A stretch of 64,000 nucleotides of DNA from contig CM121343.1 in the NCBI GenBank assembly GCA_051530055.1, positions 7,750,001 to 7,814,000 on the forward strand, written 5' to 3'. Below the pieces are notes generated by a model. It was not told the origin of the DNA and ran no database searches. It was given only the letters and a program-made list of their open reading frames with translations. The translations under genes were made by a program, and so were the position numbers. This stretch comes from Neoechinorhynchus agilis (Eukaryota > Acanthocephala). Within the stretch, counting starts at the first letter, position 1, and each line of letters opens with the position of its first letter. Below are positions 33,262 to 44,904 of the stretch, in pieces.

Positions 33262-33518
33262 GAATTTTAATTATACTCGAAGCATCAATCACTCCCCAGT
33301 TTGCCGCCGATGGAGGTCGTGCTCGTAATGCTAATGGATTTCCCTCGCCGGACAGCCATGTTTATCCCCGTTATGAGGAAAGTCTTATTCCTATGGTTGC
33401 CGGACGTTTTTATAGTGGGACAATCAGACCCACCGATAGATCACAGGGATTAGTGTCAATGGGCCAGGCTGGATTGTCAAGTAATTTCCTAATAATGGCA
33501 CCATCGATTGACGAATGA
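33262..33518 (+). CDS. Possible exon of an unknown gene
   Basis: A plus-strand frame from about 33262 to the stop at 33516-33518 has unusually balanced, protein-like composition for this AT-rich region: P-Q-F-A-A-D-G-G-R-A-R, F-P-S-P-D-S-H-V-Y-P-R-Y-E-E, a G-R-F-Y-S-G-T segment and G-L-V-S-M-G-Q-A-G. It lacks a clear start codon and could follow a CCCCAG acceptor at 33293-33298. I do not recognise a family. It could be the last exon of a small gene whose upstream part I could not find. Confidence 0.3.
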
Positions 33519-34341
33519 TCTTTGAGTAATGATGGAATGTCCCTTCTCGTCGTGTAAAATTCATAATGATCGTTTTATTGGATCAAAAACCTCTTTTTTC
33601 TTCGACTCCGTCCATGGGAACGTTGTAGATATAATGGAAAAGTCCTAAGCATACTTGCATTCTCTTGGAGAGCCGAGATTTAAGCAATTCAACCCTAGTC
33701 AATGATGTTAGCAAGCGCAAAGCAATCATCCAGGCGGTACGAGTGACTGGATTGCATAAGCTATGGATTTGTTGCGCAAGAAAAGCGACTTCTTTCATCG
33801 GTTCAACAAAATTAGTTTTTAGTTCAAACACTATTTTGGAGCACGTGTCCTTTCCTTTAGAACTAAGGAAGGAAAATAGTACGTGAGACCTTGAAACAAA
33901 CTAATTTCAGGATTATATGGTTTGACATCGAACTTCCCAGTACGAAGAGAGTAATTTTAAAGATACGATTTAGCCATCTTGAGGACTTTCAAATTTTTTT
34001 TGTGCTTTGGTTCCCTACTCTCATTCAAATCAAAATCATTTGGTTTTTATAAGTTTTCAAACTTTTGTTTTTAATTGAGCGTAATGTCCAAGCAAAAATC
34101 GGTGTGTGGTCCGCCGATGCGGTCACCATTCGCCCGATCAGCTCCGGATAACCGAAAAGCATCCGGATTGCTTGGTTACATCTAATCAAATTTAGAAACT
34201 TGGTTCATATCCACGTCACTTAGTTACGCTCATCAGTGCGATGATTATGTTTGTAAATGTGCAAATAGTACTACTTGTTTGGCTACTACTACTACCAGCG
34301 AATACTGATTTGAACCCGTTCACATTTTACACAATCGATCG

Positions 34342-34887
34342 ATGGTGTTTTGCGTGATTGTTATATGTTCATTGATAAGTCTAGTCTATGGAGCCAGAGG
34401 AAAGGCGCCAGTTGTAAACATAATTTACGATTTTAGTCCGTCTCAAACAAATGAGAAACTAATTGCAATAACAGACCTAAAGAATCCTCTAACCGCACCG
34501 AGGAACCTTCCTGAAGATACGGCATATACGGAGGAGTTAGAAGCGATCAGGCCACAAAACTCGATAGTGGACTACATTAAAGTCAAGCTGAATCAATGCA
34601 TGATGCCCAACGGCAAATGGGTTTCTATATACCCAAGAGAATTTTATTTACCGAATATTCAGACTATCATGATGGAACAAATGCAGGCGCGTGATGTGGT
34701 GGATGGCAACCCCTTGGAACTGCAAAAAGTCTATTCAGAATCAAGGATTGCTCCTGCGTGGACATGGACGTCGGATGAGAAGGGCAATTCTGTATGGAAA
34801 AAATGTAAATGCCTCATTCCTTGGAAACTTGAAGAACGATACGTATATAAGCTGAATTTTAATCAGGCTTCCCAAAAAACGACGTGA
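34342..34887 (+). CDS. Secreted protein of unknown function
   Basis: A single-exon ORF of 181 residues starts with a clear signal peptide (hydrophobic core C-V-I-V-I-C-S-L-I-S-L-V-Y-G, likely cleavage after Y-G). The mature part has no recognisable domain. It is mixed polar, with tryptophans near W-T-W-T-S-D and a C-x-C pair near residue 157 within a basic K-K-C-K-C segment. The poly(A) signal follows the stop directly. A second ORF (34241-34357) overlaps its start in another frame and also begins with a hydrophobic stretch, so the true start is uncertain. Confidence 0.6.
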   Translation: MVFCVIVICSLISLVYGARGKAPVVNIIYDFSPSQTNEKLIAITDLKNPLTAPRNLPEDTAYTEELEAIRPQNSIVDYIKVKLNQCMMPNGKWVSIYPREFYLPNIQTIMMEQMQARDVVDGNPLELQKVYSESRIAPAWTWTSDEKGNSVWKKCKCLIPWKLEERYVYKLNFNQASQKTT

Positions 34888-34898
34888 AATAAAATAAA
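34888..34898 (+). promoter_or_regulatory. Tandem poly(A) signals of the secreted-protein gene
   Basis: Two overlapping AATAAA hexamers begin immediately after the TGA stop at 34885-34887. A 3' UTR this short is typical of compact invertebrate genes and supports the ORF being expressed. Confidence 0.6.
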
Positions 34899-35207
34899 TG
34901 CATACATAGTGATTTAAGAATCACATCGAACATATAAAAGTTCTGAATGTGCATTAGCTACAAATACGAATCAAGTTGGGATAATAGAACATGGGACAGA
35001 CTCTAAGAGCACATAATGAATTCGCTTGGAGTATTAGAGGCAATTCGAGACCGAAACCTACCCTTGGGAGAGGAACCGCAAATTTCCATGAACTTGTGTC
35101 TTCAGATTTCTAAGTTATTTTTAGGCATGACCACTATTTGTCTGATTTGAGCAGCCACAGATGATCTGAAGCTTTCTTAGGGGCGGCTTTTCACGAATGG
35201 ACCTTAT

Positions 35208-35208
35208 C

Positions 35209-35241
<33 letters not shown>
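35208..35241. repeat. CAA trinucleotide microsatellite
   Basis: About eleven uninterrupted CAA units. The nested RTE insertion at 47567 also starts with ACAACAACA next to its target-site duplication, so this tract could mark the 3' end of a lost element. That link is a guess. Confidence 0.85.
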
Positions 35242-35242
<1 letters not shown>

Positions 35243-35674
35243 TCATCTATACCAGCTAGGGTCGCTCTGGACATTTAGATGAATCGCGGGCGAAATCGAG
35301 CGCATTATTTCAAGGCAAATATTTAGAAATGATACTTATCCTGGCCGTTTTTAATCAATAGCGGAGAAAGCAAAGGAGAAACGATAAATCAACATTCGTC
35401 TACTCTTTATCGTTTACTCTTTATCATTAATTGCGTTCTACTATTCACGTTGCATCAAAACACTTCATCGCGTATTGAACACTTAAACAACGCTAAGATC
35501 AAGACCCTTCCTTTGCAATGTCCTCCCTAACCTCAATTATAAAATTTTTTTATGAAGATTCGCCAGCCGGTAACTTATATCAATGTGTGGCTTTTTATCA
35601 CACGGCTGATTAAATTCAATGGCCTTGAATTAATAAATATAAAAACTGGCTGAGTTTGTACATTTCGTAGTTGT

Positions 35675-35950
35675 GTCGAGGTGGTCAAGTGGGCTAATGT
35701 CCGCGATCCCGATTAAGGGGCTAGTGGTTCAAATCCGTTACCACCAATGACGCACAATCAAAGGGGACGATATATCGCTGAAGGGAGGAAACTCACTGAT
35801 GAGTCCCGCCTCCTGGAGGTATCTGAGGATCCGGAGGAATGTACAAACTCATAACCGTTTGTTTCAGGGTATTAGATGATTTTAAGCGCTTCCCTGGACC
35901 GGATCGTTGGGCTGTGTGCCCAAGGAAAATTATCAGCCGTGTGATAGAAA
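35675..35950 (+). mobile_element. tRNA-derived SINE with A and B boxes
   Basis: An RNA polymerase III A box (TGGTCAAGTGGG, 35682-35693) and B box (GGTTCAAATCC, 35726-35736) lie 32 bp apart, the spacing of a tRNA. No acceptor stem pairs properly, so this is a tRNA-derived SINE head and not a tRNA gene. The body from 35752 on is shared with 9500-9705 and, in part, with 46330-46480. The body contains CACTGATGAGTCCC (35794-35807) with a complementary GGGGAC at 35763-35768, reminiscent of a hammerhead core in circularly permuted order. Confidence 0.75.
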
Positions 35951-36179
35951 GGCCACGCATTCATATAAAATATTCTTTAACTTCGACAATACAAAAAGAA
36001 ATTAATTCGAATATCGAATCGTTATCCACGAAGGATAACTCCCATCTTAAATATCCTGATTTTCCCGGTTTACAGAAAGTCCCTCAAAATACTTGTTGCC
36101 CACAAAACCTTCCTGCTCTTGCTAAATTTTACAACATGTTTAAATCACAAATTCGTCGCCTTTAATAAACGTTTAGTGG

Positions 36180-36620
36180 AGTAGCCTCTAAAATTTGCGC
36201 AGTTGATTTTCCCCCGCTCGCCGAATTCATTTATAAGATTTTTATCAAACAATCGAAACGCCTCTCAACCCTAGCACCAAATTTTTTTAACACATTTTAT
36301 TCTCATTTTCACACGAACACAATACTCGCAATCCCAATTCGTTTAATTTTCCTATACCGCCGTTCCTTTTTCAATACTGCCCGATATTCTCGGCTATCAT
36401 AACCCGAAATGAACCTGAGGAAAGATGCAACCTCACAAACTCTCCTTCAAACAATAACCACCAATTCCAACTCGACCAAATGTTCAAACCCGCCCGGCGG
36501 ACTCGTTATCCACCCCAAAATCAACGACCGCATTCATTGATCCTATCGGAACTCGAGTGTTTATGAGGAACCCAAGTTACGTGGTTCCTATTCTTTGTGC
36601 TTTAATTAACTAATAAAGAC
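36180..36620 (+). mobile_element. LINE 3' end: ORF2 tail and 3' UTR
   Basis: The first part encodes an ORF2 tail (I-K-Q-S-K-R-L-S-T-L-A-P, then A-I-P-I-R) that recurs at 47360-47560. The rest is the same 3' UTR seen at 48382-48600, including TGCCCGATATTCTCGG and TTCAAACCCGCCCGG, ending with a word like CCTATTCTTTGTGC. It is a 5'-truncated copy on the plus strand. Confidence 0.75.
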
Positions 36621-36629
36621 GAGTAGCGT

Positions 36630-37585
36630 AATGTTGCCATAGTCTCCCCTCCTTTATATTCTCCAAAAGAGGGCACACTTTGTTAATCCACTTCCTAGCT
36701 TCTGCTCTAAAGGACCTTCGTATTTGCACCTTCTGTGCAGTCGAAATGTAAGTGGACATTAAAAAATCTGTTTTTCATATGAAGTTGTGAATCACATTAC
36801 AACTCGGGCTTATATTGCTGCACGCAGTAAAATTTAAAAATGTTTTTTGATTTGATGCCCGAGATTGAAATTTTCATGACGGAAAAATCAAAACATCTTA
36901 GCGAGTTTAACGGCCTCCTTTCCCCTTTAAAAGTTATTTACATAAGGGCGGGCCACGTGAGACAGCTTAACTGGCCGAATGTTGAGCACTGCTGAACTGT
37001 ACTAAACTTGACTACTCTAAGAAGCATGCAAATAAATTCGCGATATCTCCAAGCATTTTCTAAAAGTGCAATACAACGTCGAGTTTATGTAATCCCACTT
37101 GCAGTTTACATCACTAATTTTCTATAAAATCCAAAGTGCCATCACTCCGAGAAGAGCGTCATTCCGTTGACTACAGACATCAATTGAAGACCATTTAATT
37201 TATAAAAATGGTATTTTAAAGATCGTTTTTGTTTCAATATTAATTTCCTAGGATTTAAATTGCAAGGAGACTTTAATCGAGAAAAAGAAGGTGAAGACAA
37301 CCGTTAATTCATAATGATTTCCTTTACGGTGGTAGAATTTTCACATTGATTTCGACTAAGTTACTTTTAGTGGTTGCATGGCATTTTTCCATGACTACAA
37401 AAGCATATTGTACCGCATCCATGTTCGTATATTCCATGGTGCATGGACTATCTTGAGGAAGTCTATGTTTGCAAGAACTGCAATCGATCGATCAGCATGT
37501 AAAAGTAAATGCACGGAGATGGTAGATTTAGCGGTAAAAAAGTATAACAAATTTAGGCTGTGAGTGCAGCGCGCAGGGAATAAAT
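36630..37585. other. Intergenic region upstream of the phosphodiesterase
   Basis: Mostly featureless AT-rich DNA. The ORF at 37378-37563 has no recognisable domain but lies close enough to be an upstream exon or 5' UTR of the phosphodiesterase gene. A possible acceptor (AAATTTAG, 37550-37557) precedes the start codon by about 30 bp. Confidence 0.4.
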
Positions 37586-37588
37586 CCT

Positions 37589-40500
37589 ATGAAAAAGGGT
37601 ACCGAATGTGATTCGACTGGTGAGACCAAAGGAAACGAGGAATATTCTGCAGTCCAGTTGTCCAAAAATAGCTTAAAATATGGTTCTATAAACAATCGCG
37701 ATTGTCATTCAATGAGTGACATTGATCCTATCTTCTACGAGAAATTCAAAGAATTTCTGGAAAACAAGCTACCCCGCTTAAATCTTTCACAGGAAAATAT
37801 GGCAGATCTCGACGAAAGTGATCTGTTTATGGAGCTGGTGAGGGACATTTCGAACGAACTTAATGTAGAACAACTATGCCATAAAATACTGACGAACGTG
37901 GTCTTGATCAGTAATGCCGATAGGAGTAGTTTGTTTTTAGCTAGAGGCTCCGCAGAGAAAAGATTTCTAGTGTCGGTTCTATTCGACGTAACACGGAATT
38001 CAACTGTCGAAGATACGATCCAAGAGGGTGAAATGCAGATCCATATTCCGTTTGGTGTAGGCATAGCTGGACACGTCGCCCAAACGAAAAGAGGAATTCG
38101 AATCGACGACGCTTACGCTGTAGGTTTTATTATAGATTCGGTCAAAAGGATTCGCATTTTGTCGACATAGGACCCGCGATTTAATAAGGAGGTAGACATC
38201 AAGACAGGATACGCAACTCATAGCATTTGCTGTATGCCGATATTGAACCGAAATGGTGATGTTATGGGAGTTGCGCAGTTGATTAACAAGAAGGACAAAG
38301 ATCACGTTTTTAGCAATAGGGACGTAGAAGTATGTTTATGCATTCATTAAAAGACTAATTCCAAGAAAATTCCACTTCGGGTCTTCGAAAATTATTTGAC
38401 ATTTTGTGGAATAGGGCTTTATAATGCCCAACTATTTGAAACTTCGATAAAAGAATGTAGAAAAAATAAGGTATGCTATACAGAATTGCTTTAAGATTGA
38501 TGTGAAATACTTCAAAAAAAATTAATTTAGGTTCTACTTGATATGACCAGAAGTATTTTTCAAGATCAGACCAACATTGATGATCGCGTGAAGCTTATCC
38601 TTGAAGAGATATCTGGGTTGATAGAATGCTCACATTGTATTGTTTTTCTTTGCAATGATTTTAATGTACATTTTTTTGAGATTGATTACTTCATTTATTG
38701 CTCGTATAGAGCATCAAGACAGATTTTATAAAAGGATACAAAATTGGCAAAGGGCAATCTTTCGAGTGTATAAAGTAGTATTTTCCATAATTTCATTGAA
38801 TAGCAACATCTTTGTAGGGAACCTGAACTCAATGGATCTATTGCAGCAAAAATAGGATCAACGTTATTGGATTCCAATCATGATTACGTGATTTTGGATC
38901 AATCTGAAATCGAAAGTTATTTGGGTGGTGTCGCCGATGAGGTTACATTAGACCTCAGGTGTAAATCGTTATTTTTCATTACCATTTAGGATATAAGGCA
39001 AAACATTTCAAAGGGTCAAATCAAGGATTTGTTGTGTATAGCGATTCGTAGTGAGACAAAATTGCATATTGGTGCAGCTCTCACCATCAATAAGGGATGC
39101 ATGGAAGTATTTAATGCTGAAGATGCAGAACTTTTACAGGTAGGTTATTTTATGACTAAAGTGGCATTTATCTTTAATTTAAGGCCTTTGGCATATTTTG
39201 TGGCATCGGAATTTATAATTCTAAAATCTACGAAGACTTGCAGGCTGTAAATGCAAAACAGCGGGTTGCACTGGACGTACTGTCTTACCATACGACGGCT
39301 GATGAGAAAGATGTATTCGCATACATGGCTAAACCTACTCTAAATTTAAGTTCCATAATGAGCGATCAGCTGAACTTTAATGATGAAATTCTAACTGATG
39401 ATCAGACGGTAATGTTCGCCGTTCAAATGATGGAAGACCTGGGATTTGTAAGGATATTTAATATTAAACTAAAGGTGTTCTTCTATTATCCATTTGCTTC
39501 AATGGAATATCGTATTTCTTTAGGTACTATACAGCTACGTACTGACCGTAAAGAAGAACTATAGATCTGTTACATATCATAATTGGAGACATGGATTGAA
39601 CGTTACACAAGCAATGTTCATGATACTTAAGGTAACGAGTGCTAGTGAAGATCATTTGCTATATAAACCTTTTAGTCATTAACGAAAATTGAGTTTACAG
39701 AACTGGAGAAGTTTGCATTGATGATTGCATGCCTTTGCCACGATCTGGATCATCGAGGAACCAACAATGCATTTGAATTTAAGATTGAATCGCCGCTGGC
39801 TATGTTATATAGCTCATCTACACTTGAGCATCATCACTTCGATCAATGCGTCATGATCCTCAATAATGATGCCAACAATATTGCAAAAAGCCTAAACGAG
39901 GAACAGTACCGTCTCCTCATAGATTACATGGAAGATGCTATATTGAGCACGGATCTTGCAGTTTATTTTAAGTACGAACAATATTTTTCTATATTTTGTT
40001 GTTTTTATCACACCGTGCTGCCGCCGCCTAGACGACGGGAAATATTTCGATCGTACGTAGCCGATAATGCTGTCGATTGGGAAAGAGAAGGCAGAAAAAA
40101 GGTTTTACGGGGGATGCTAATGACTGCGTGCGATCTAGCGGCAATATGTCGTCCCTGGAACATTCAAGAAGCAGTTGCACATAGGGTGGCAAACGAATTC
40201 TTTGAACAAGGTGACATTGAAAGGCAAAAGCTAAATATCGAGCCAATTGTAAGTGCGTGATAAAATCCGGAGGGATGTTTAAATAGCTTGCGACAGGCAA
40301 TGATGGATCGCCGTAAAAAAGACGAGCTTCCTTCGATGCAAGTTGGTTTTATACAAAATGTTTGCATTCCTCTCTATGAGGTAAACGAGCTAAGATTTTT
40401 AAGGAACGAAACACTGTGTTTTTAAGGTATTGGCTAAAGTTGATCCAGTTCTAGAGCAGCTTCTGAATAGCTGTAGAGAAAATCAAGAACATTGGAGTCG

Positions 40501-40775
40501 CTTGGACAAGGAGCGTATTGAATTAGGTCAACATATTTATTATACACACGCATTTACATGACTTTTCACGAGTACTTTGATTTTCAGGCGAGCTTCAATT
40601 ACCGACTACCCTTGATAAGCAAGATGAATTTTCGGGTAATGATATAGATGTACGCTACCACTATCGTGCCATTTTGAATGCCCTACGATCCATGTTTTCA
40701 GATAAAATGCAAAATGACAATACCAACTGTTCCATACAAATCACCAGGGCAGCAGAGTTTAGAAACAAGCGATAA
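37589..40775 (+). CDS. GAF-domain cyclic-nucleotide phosphodiesterase (PDE5/PDE11 type)
   Basis: Cyclic-nucleotide phosphodiesterases hydrolyse cGMP or cAMP; GAF domains bind cGMP as regulators. Phase-consistent exons are 37589-38119, 38171-38329, 38366-38470, 38531 to about 38663, about 38819-38941, 38990-39139, 39184-39474, 39524-39631, 39694-39971, 40032-40248, 40297-40380, 40427-40526 and 40588-40775. GAF-A spans [15 protein letters not shown] and [10 protein letters not shown], ending with G-V-A-Q-L-I-N-K. A more diverged GAF-B follows. The linker has V-A-L-D-V-L-S-Y-H. The catalytic domain has [20 protein letters not shown] (metal-binding H and D) and L-M-T-A-C-D-L-A-A. The segment P-S-M-Q-V-G-F-I-Q is closest to PDE5. 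The small exon(s) between 38664 and 38819 are unsure. Confidence 0.93.
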
Positions 40776-40857
40776 AAATGCAAACCAAGTTCATAAGGAT
40801 CATAGTTGCCTTAAAAAGCTTTCGTGCATGGATGCGTGTTTGTTAATTTAAAAATCA

Positions 40858-40863
40858 AATAAA
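40858..40863 (+). promoter_or_regulatory. Poly(A) signal of the phosphodiesterase gene
   Basis: AATAAA lies 83 bases after the TAA stop at 40773-40775. The next gene is on the opposite strand, so transcription of the two genes converges here. Confidence 0.5.
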
Positions 40864-41104
40864 TATGAACACAGTCGTAGAATTGAGAACAACATTAGAA
40901 TAAGTATTCAGCAATTTATGTATTGTCGCAAAACCACGGGATCTTTAAGCAATAGAATCGCACGCGCTAACAGCACCTTTGTCTTGGCTTAACGTCCCTT
41001 TTGATATCCTGGCCTTTAAATTGTCTGGGTACTTTTCTTAACCGCTGTAACTGACTAAGCAAACATTCAATAGACGGTGCTAAAGTCACCTTACAAAAAA
41101 TCAG

Positions 41105-43820
41105 TAGGCGTACCTAACCAACTCAATGAGGATGTCATTAACATTAAGACCAGTTCGTGCACTTGTTTCGATGAAACTTACTTTAAGATCATGTGAAAGT
41201 TTAGCGCCAGCCAGCCTCGAGACCATGTCGACGTCCGATTTAATGCGGAGATCCAACTTGTTTGCAACTAACACAACTGGAACTATGATCTCTAGCGCCC
41301 CCTTCGAAAAAAGTGCGTAAACTTTTGACCACTGAAATCCATTATTTTTACCTGAATCTCCTCAATCCAAAATCTCGTCGATTTAAACGATTTATCATTC
41401 GTCACGTCGTAGACAAGCACTACACCATCGGCTCGACGATAGTAAGAACGACTTAAACACCGGAATCTTTTTATCGAGAAACGTGCAAAAGAATGAAAAA
41501 TATGTGATCTACCAACCTTTCTTGCCCCGCAGTATCCCATAAATGGATAGTAATTTGTTGTCCATCGAATACCATTTGTTTTGCAAAGAAATCGACACCT
41601 AGGTTTTAATTGCGATTCTCAATTAAAAGCTCCACCAGGAACGAACCTAGTGTTGCTTTAGAAAACTGCGAAAAATCGTCTCCACAAATAGTTTTTATTA
41701 AGGAGGTTTTGCCGACACTCGAATCACCGAGAAATATTATTTTATAGCTGTTAGCTTTAGGCAAAGACTTCATTTTACGTTTGGGTGCCACCATAAACAC
41801 AATTAAAATCTTGAAATATGGTAGGAAAGTTAACTTACCGTATAAATATCATCACTTGGTGAAGTTCCTTCTTTTCCGGTCGGACTTGGTGGCAACGAAA
41901 ATGATTCAATTCCGAAAAAAACGCCTATTGCGGAGAATATGTCAAGGACATTTCATTTTTTGTATTTTGCATAATTTCCTAGCCCGGTCAACAAATGAAA
42001 TTCGAAAAAATTGTTTAAGGTGGCAAAACTAACAAAAAAGCGTCGCAACAATATCAAGGTAACCCATGTAAACTAATTGATACTATGCCAAATAAAACTA
42101 ATTTTTTAGGCGTTATGGAATAGTTCGAATTTTCCGATATTAGCGCAGATTCTGAAGGCCGAATTAAAATGTACTAACATGCACGTTTAGCGTTCATGCA
42201 AGGCGGTATGATGGTGTGCCCAGCCACGAGCTAAGGGAACATTTAGATGAAGTTTTCATTAATGGACATTGCCGTACGGATGGGTTGGTTCTTCAAAAAG
42301 CAACCGGAAATCGGGTTTGCTGTAAAATGATACATTGGAATTGCCGCATTTTCGATTTTATCCCAAAATCCTTTTGCTCACTATTTTTTTCAGCCATTTT
42401 AATGAGATTAGTATCGTCCATGTTTACATGACATTGTGGTTCGGAACCCCGAGTATGAACGTTATTCGGTATAGAATGGTCTGAAACCTGTAAAAACGGG
42501 TTTAATTGGAGGAGCGTTTTGAATAGAAGCTCACGGTTGAATAGAGTCGACTTCCATTACTTCCACATAAAACAATTTGACTTTTGAGCAAATCATTCTC
42601 ATCCAATAGTTTGCTGTTACTACAACTGTTGTTGCCTTTATAATATGCTAAAAAACAAAAAAAGACTAACGTGAGAAGAGTGAGTTGATCACGTAACACT
42701 TCGTTCTGGTCTAGTAAAGATCGATTTATCATCTCTTTGGCATCTCGTATCTCATCTAGATTTTCCAATAAAGTAGTTTTAAGCTGTTCTAACTTCTCAA
42801 TTGCTTTAAAAAACGTCGTTGAGCATAAACCCTCTTCAAAATCATCGTCATGGCTTGACAGACTTTTGGATTTTGAACTCGAGTTAGTTTTCCCCTCAAC
42901 CCAGTTAGATCGGCGGATCTATACCACAAATTACACTGAACCATGGACATATACTTAAAGCACAAAAGGCTTGCCTCTGCTCCCATGTAGTCGTTAGCTT
43001 GAATTGCTTTTTGATATTTGCTTTCCAAATCTGCTAAACTTTTGTCATATCGTGTCCGCTCCTTTATAATACTGAAGTCGAAAGTATATATGGAACTTTT
43101 ACCTCCTTTCGAATGCAATGTTCTCGCCTAGCATTTTCTCTTTCATTATCTTCCTCGAATTGAATTAATTTGGTGTTAGCCATATCTTTCTCTCTTAAGA
43201 AATAATAGATTTGTCATCAAAGTCTAAAAAAACGCCTACTCCCAGTATACCGCTTAATGGTTTGAGAAAGTCGCTTGATTTCCAAGGCTTGTCTCTCTAC
43301 TTCCTTGAGTAACCCATGTAGAACATTTTGAAAGCCGGTTTGAATGCCAGGCTCAATTCCATCATGCAGCAATGAATTAAGATTGCGAATTTGTTCATAG
43401 CTAAAATAAGATTTAGCTGCTCGAAATTCCTTGTGAACCCACAAAGAAGTGGAGCCAATGGAGTAAGGGTTGATGTTGTTGTTGGCACTATGATCATTAG
43501 GGTCCGAGAGAGCGCTATGAACATCAGAATCTTGATCGTCTGATGTGTTTAATTCTGTCCATTAAAGAATGCCAAATGCTTCTTTGTTTATTAGTGGTAA
43601 TACGAACCTTGATTAGGAGGCGTTTGCATTTCAAAATGTTCACTATCCGGTTGTATAGAGGGGATTTCTTTACCTGACCATCCGCTGTGTGTGGTGTATC
43701 GAGGTACAAGGCCAATGAGAGCAATTTGTTCATGATAAGACTTGAACATCTGACGCCCAATCAAGCCTCCTTTTGCTGTAACAGCGCAAGCGTAGGCGCC
43801 GGGTGTGGAGATGATCACTT
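41105..43820 (-). CDS. Large Rab-type GTPase with coiled coils (RASEF/Rab44-like)
   Basis: The C-terminal half is a Rab-family GTPase, spread over small exons read leftward. P-loop GDSSVGKTS and the effector-side S-K-A-T-L-G-V-D-F lie at about 41600-41790, the WDTAGQE switch II near 41530, S-Y-Y-R-R-A-D-G-V-V-L-V-Y-D-V near 41410, V-A-N-K-L-D-L (base recognition) near 41265 and F-I-E-T-S-A-R near 41170. Just upstream, the exon at about 41839-41935 (S-L-P-P-S-P-T-G-K) is a linker. Further upstream (42600-43540) are several helical, charged exons with heptad-like runs (L-L-K-E-V-E-R-Q-A-L-E-I-K-R-L-S; K-L-E-Q-L-K-T-T-L-L-E-N-L-D-E-I), fitting the coiled coil of RASEF/Rab44/CRACR2A proteins. I do not see EF-hands. 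The C-terminal exon with a prenylation cysteine was not identified. The GTPase is sure; union with the coiled-coil exons is likely. Confidence 0.75.
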
Positions 43821-43829
43821 AGAAATGCA

Positions 43830-44890
43830 TGTGAAAAGTAACTTCTACTAATATGGCTGCTAATCAGATTCATATAACGCCACGCAGAACAAAATAACTT
43901 TACATGCAGCGTTAAATATAATTGAATTTTTCATCAGCTTCAAAGTCTCATATTAGTAAGAGAAAAAAACGAAGCGGTACGCCATGAATACTCATCGCCC
44001 CTAAAAAAGATTCTATAATGCTCCAAGTGCATAGGGAACACAGTTCTGTCGCTTTTTCTATTTGCATATCCACGATCTACTTTCGCTTTCAACCTAAGAG
44101 TTCTCAACAAGACAGCGAATAGTCAACGAGCACTAAGAAAACTAACTGGATAACCATTGCTAAAGGTGGCGCATTCCATACAGTATCGGTTTCATAATTC
44201 TGAGAGAACCTATTGACATTTACTTCATTTTTCAGTGCCAACTTTTTTGATCTGTGTGTTTCGTTTAAGAATGTGACCGGTTTGCCAATGTGACGCTGGG
44301 TTGTGGACCGAAGCAACGTCGAAAACAGGTACTAAATCTACATTATACCACCCTGTGAAGTGAACACTTCGTCATTGCTGAAGCCAGCAGTAGTATTGGC
44401 GATTACGACAAACTGAACTTTGCAAAATATAAAGAACGCTAACCGTTTGGCGTTGCCCGAGAAAGCTTAATAAAGAATGGACAATAAGTATACTCTATAA
44501 TGCGCAAAATAAAAATATTCAAACTCTATAATCTGACCAATTCAAAAATCAACGCCGTTATTATTATGTTAATTCGACGCTACTATCAATGGGCATTCCT
44601 TTGCGGTCTTCAATTTCATTTGATCAAATGCTAGTATTTTGTCCATAACAACGATCATTTCGCAAACGGCGAGTTCAGAATCATTCTTACAATCTTACAT
44701 GTCGTTCACCACTATGTAAATAATCTCTTCCAATTCGAATCAATATCGATTAGAAAAGATAGACCCGACGATTTGAATTTAACAACAAAATTTTCGCTTT
44801 CTAAATAACTCGGAAGCCAAATATATTGCATGTACATAAGTGTAACTTCAGTTCAAATTAAAGTTCTTTTGATTGAAAAGACAACATATC
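43830..44890. other. Intergenic region, no gene seen
   Basis: No recognisable ORF or repeat. It lies upstream of the RASEF-like gene (minus strand) and probably includes its promoter. The right edge meets a retroelement fragment. Confidence 0.45.
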
Positions 44891-44904
44891 CCGAGGAGCA
44901 AAAA

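Noticed and set aside
35675-35750. A tRNA gene, because of good A and B boxes
   Set aside because: The acceptor and anticodon stems do not pair, and the sequence continues into a dispersed repeat body, so it is a SINE head.
39961-40031. Retained coding insert in the phosphodiesterase (open reading through the intron)
   Set aside because: The 60-bp segment starts GTACG and ends CCTAG, and removing it restores the family motif Y-F-K-R-R-E-I-F, so it is an intron.
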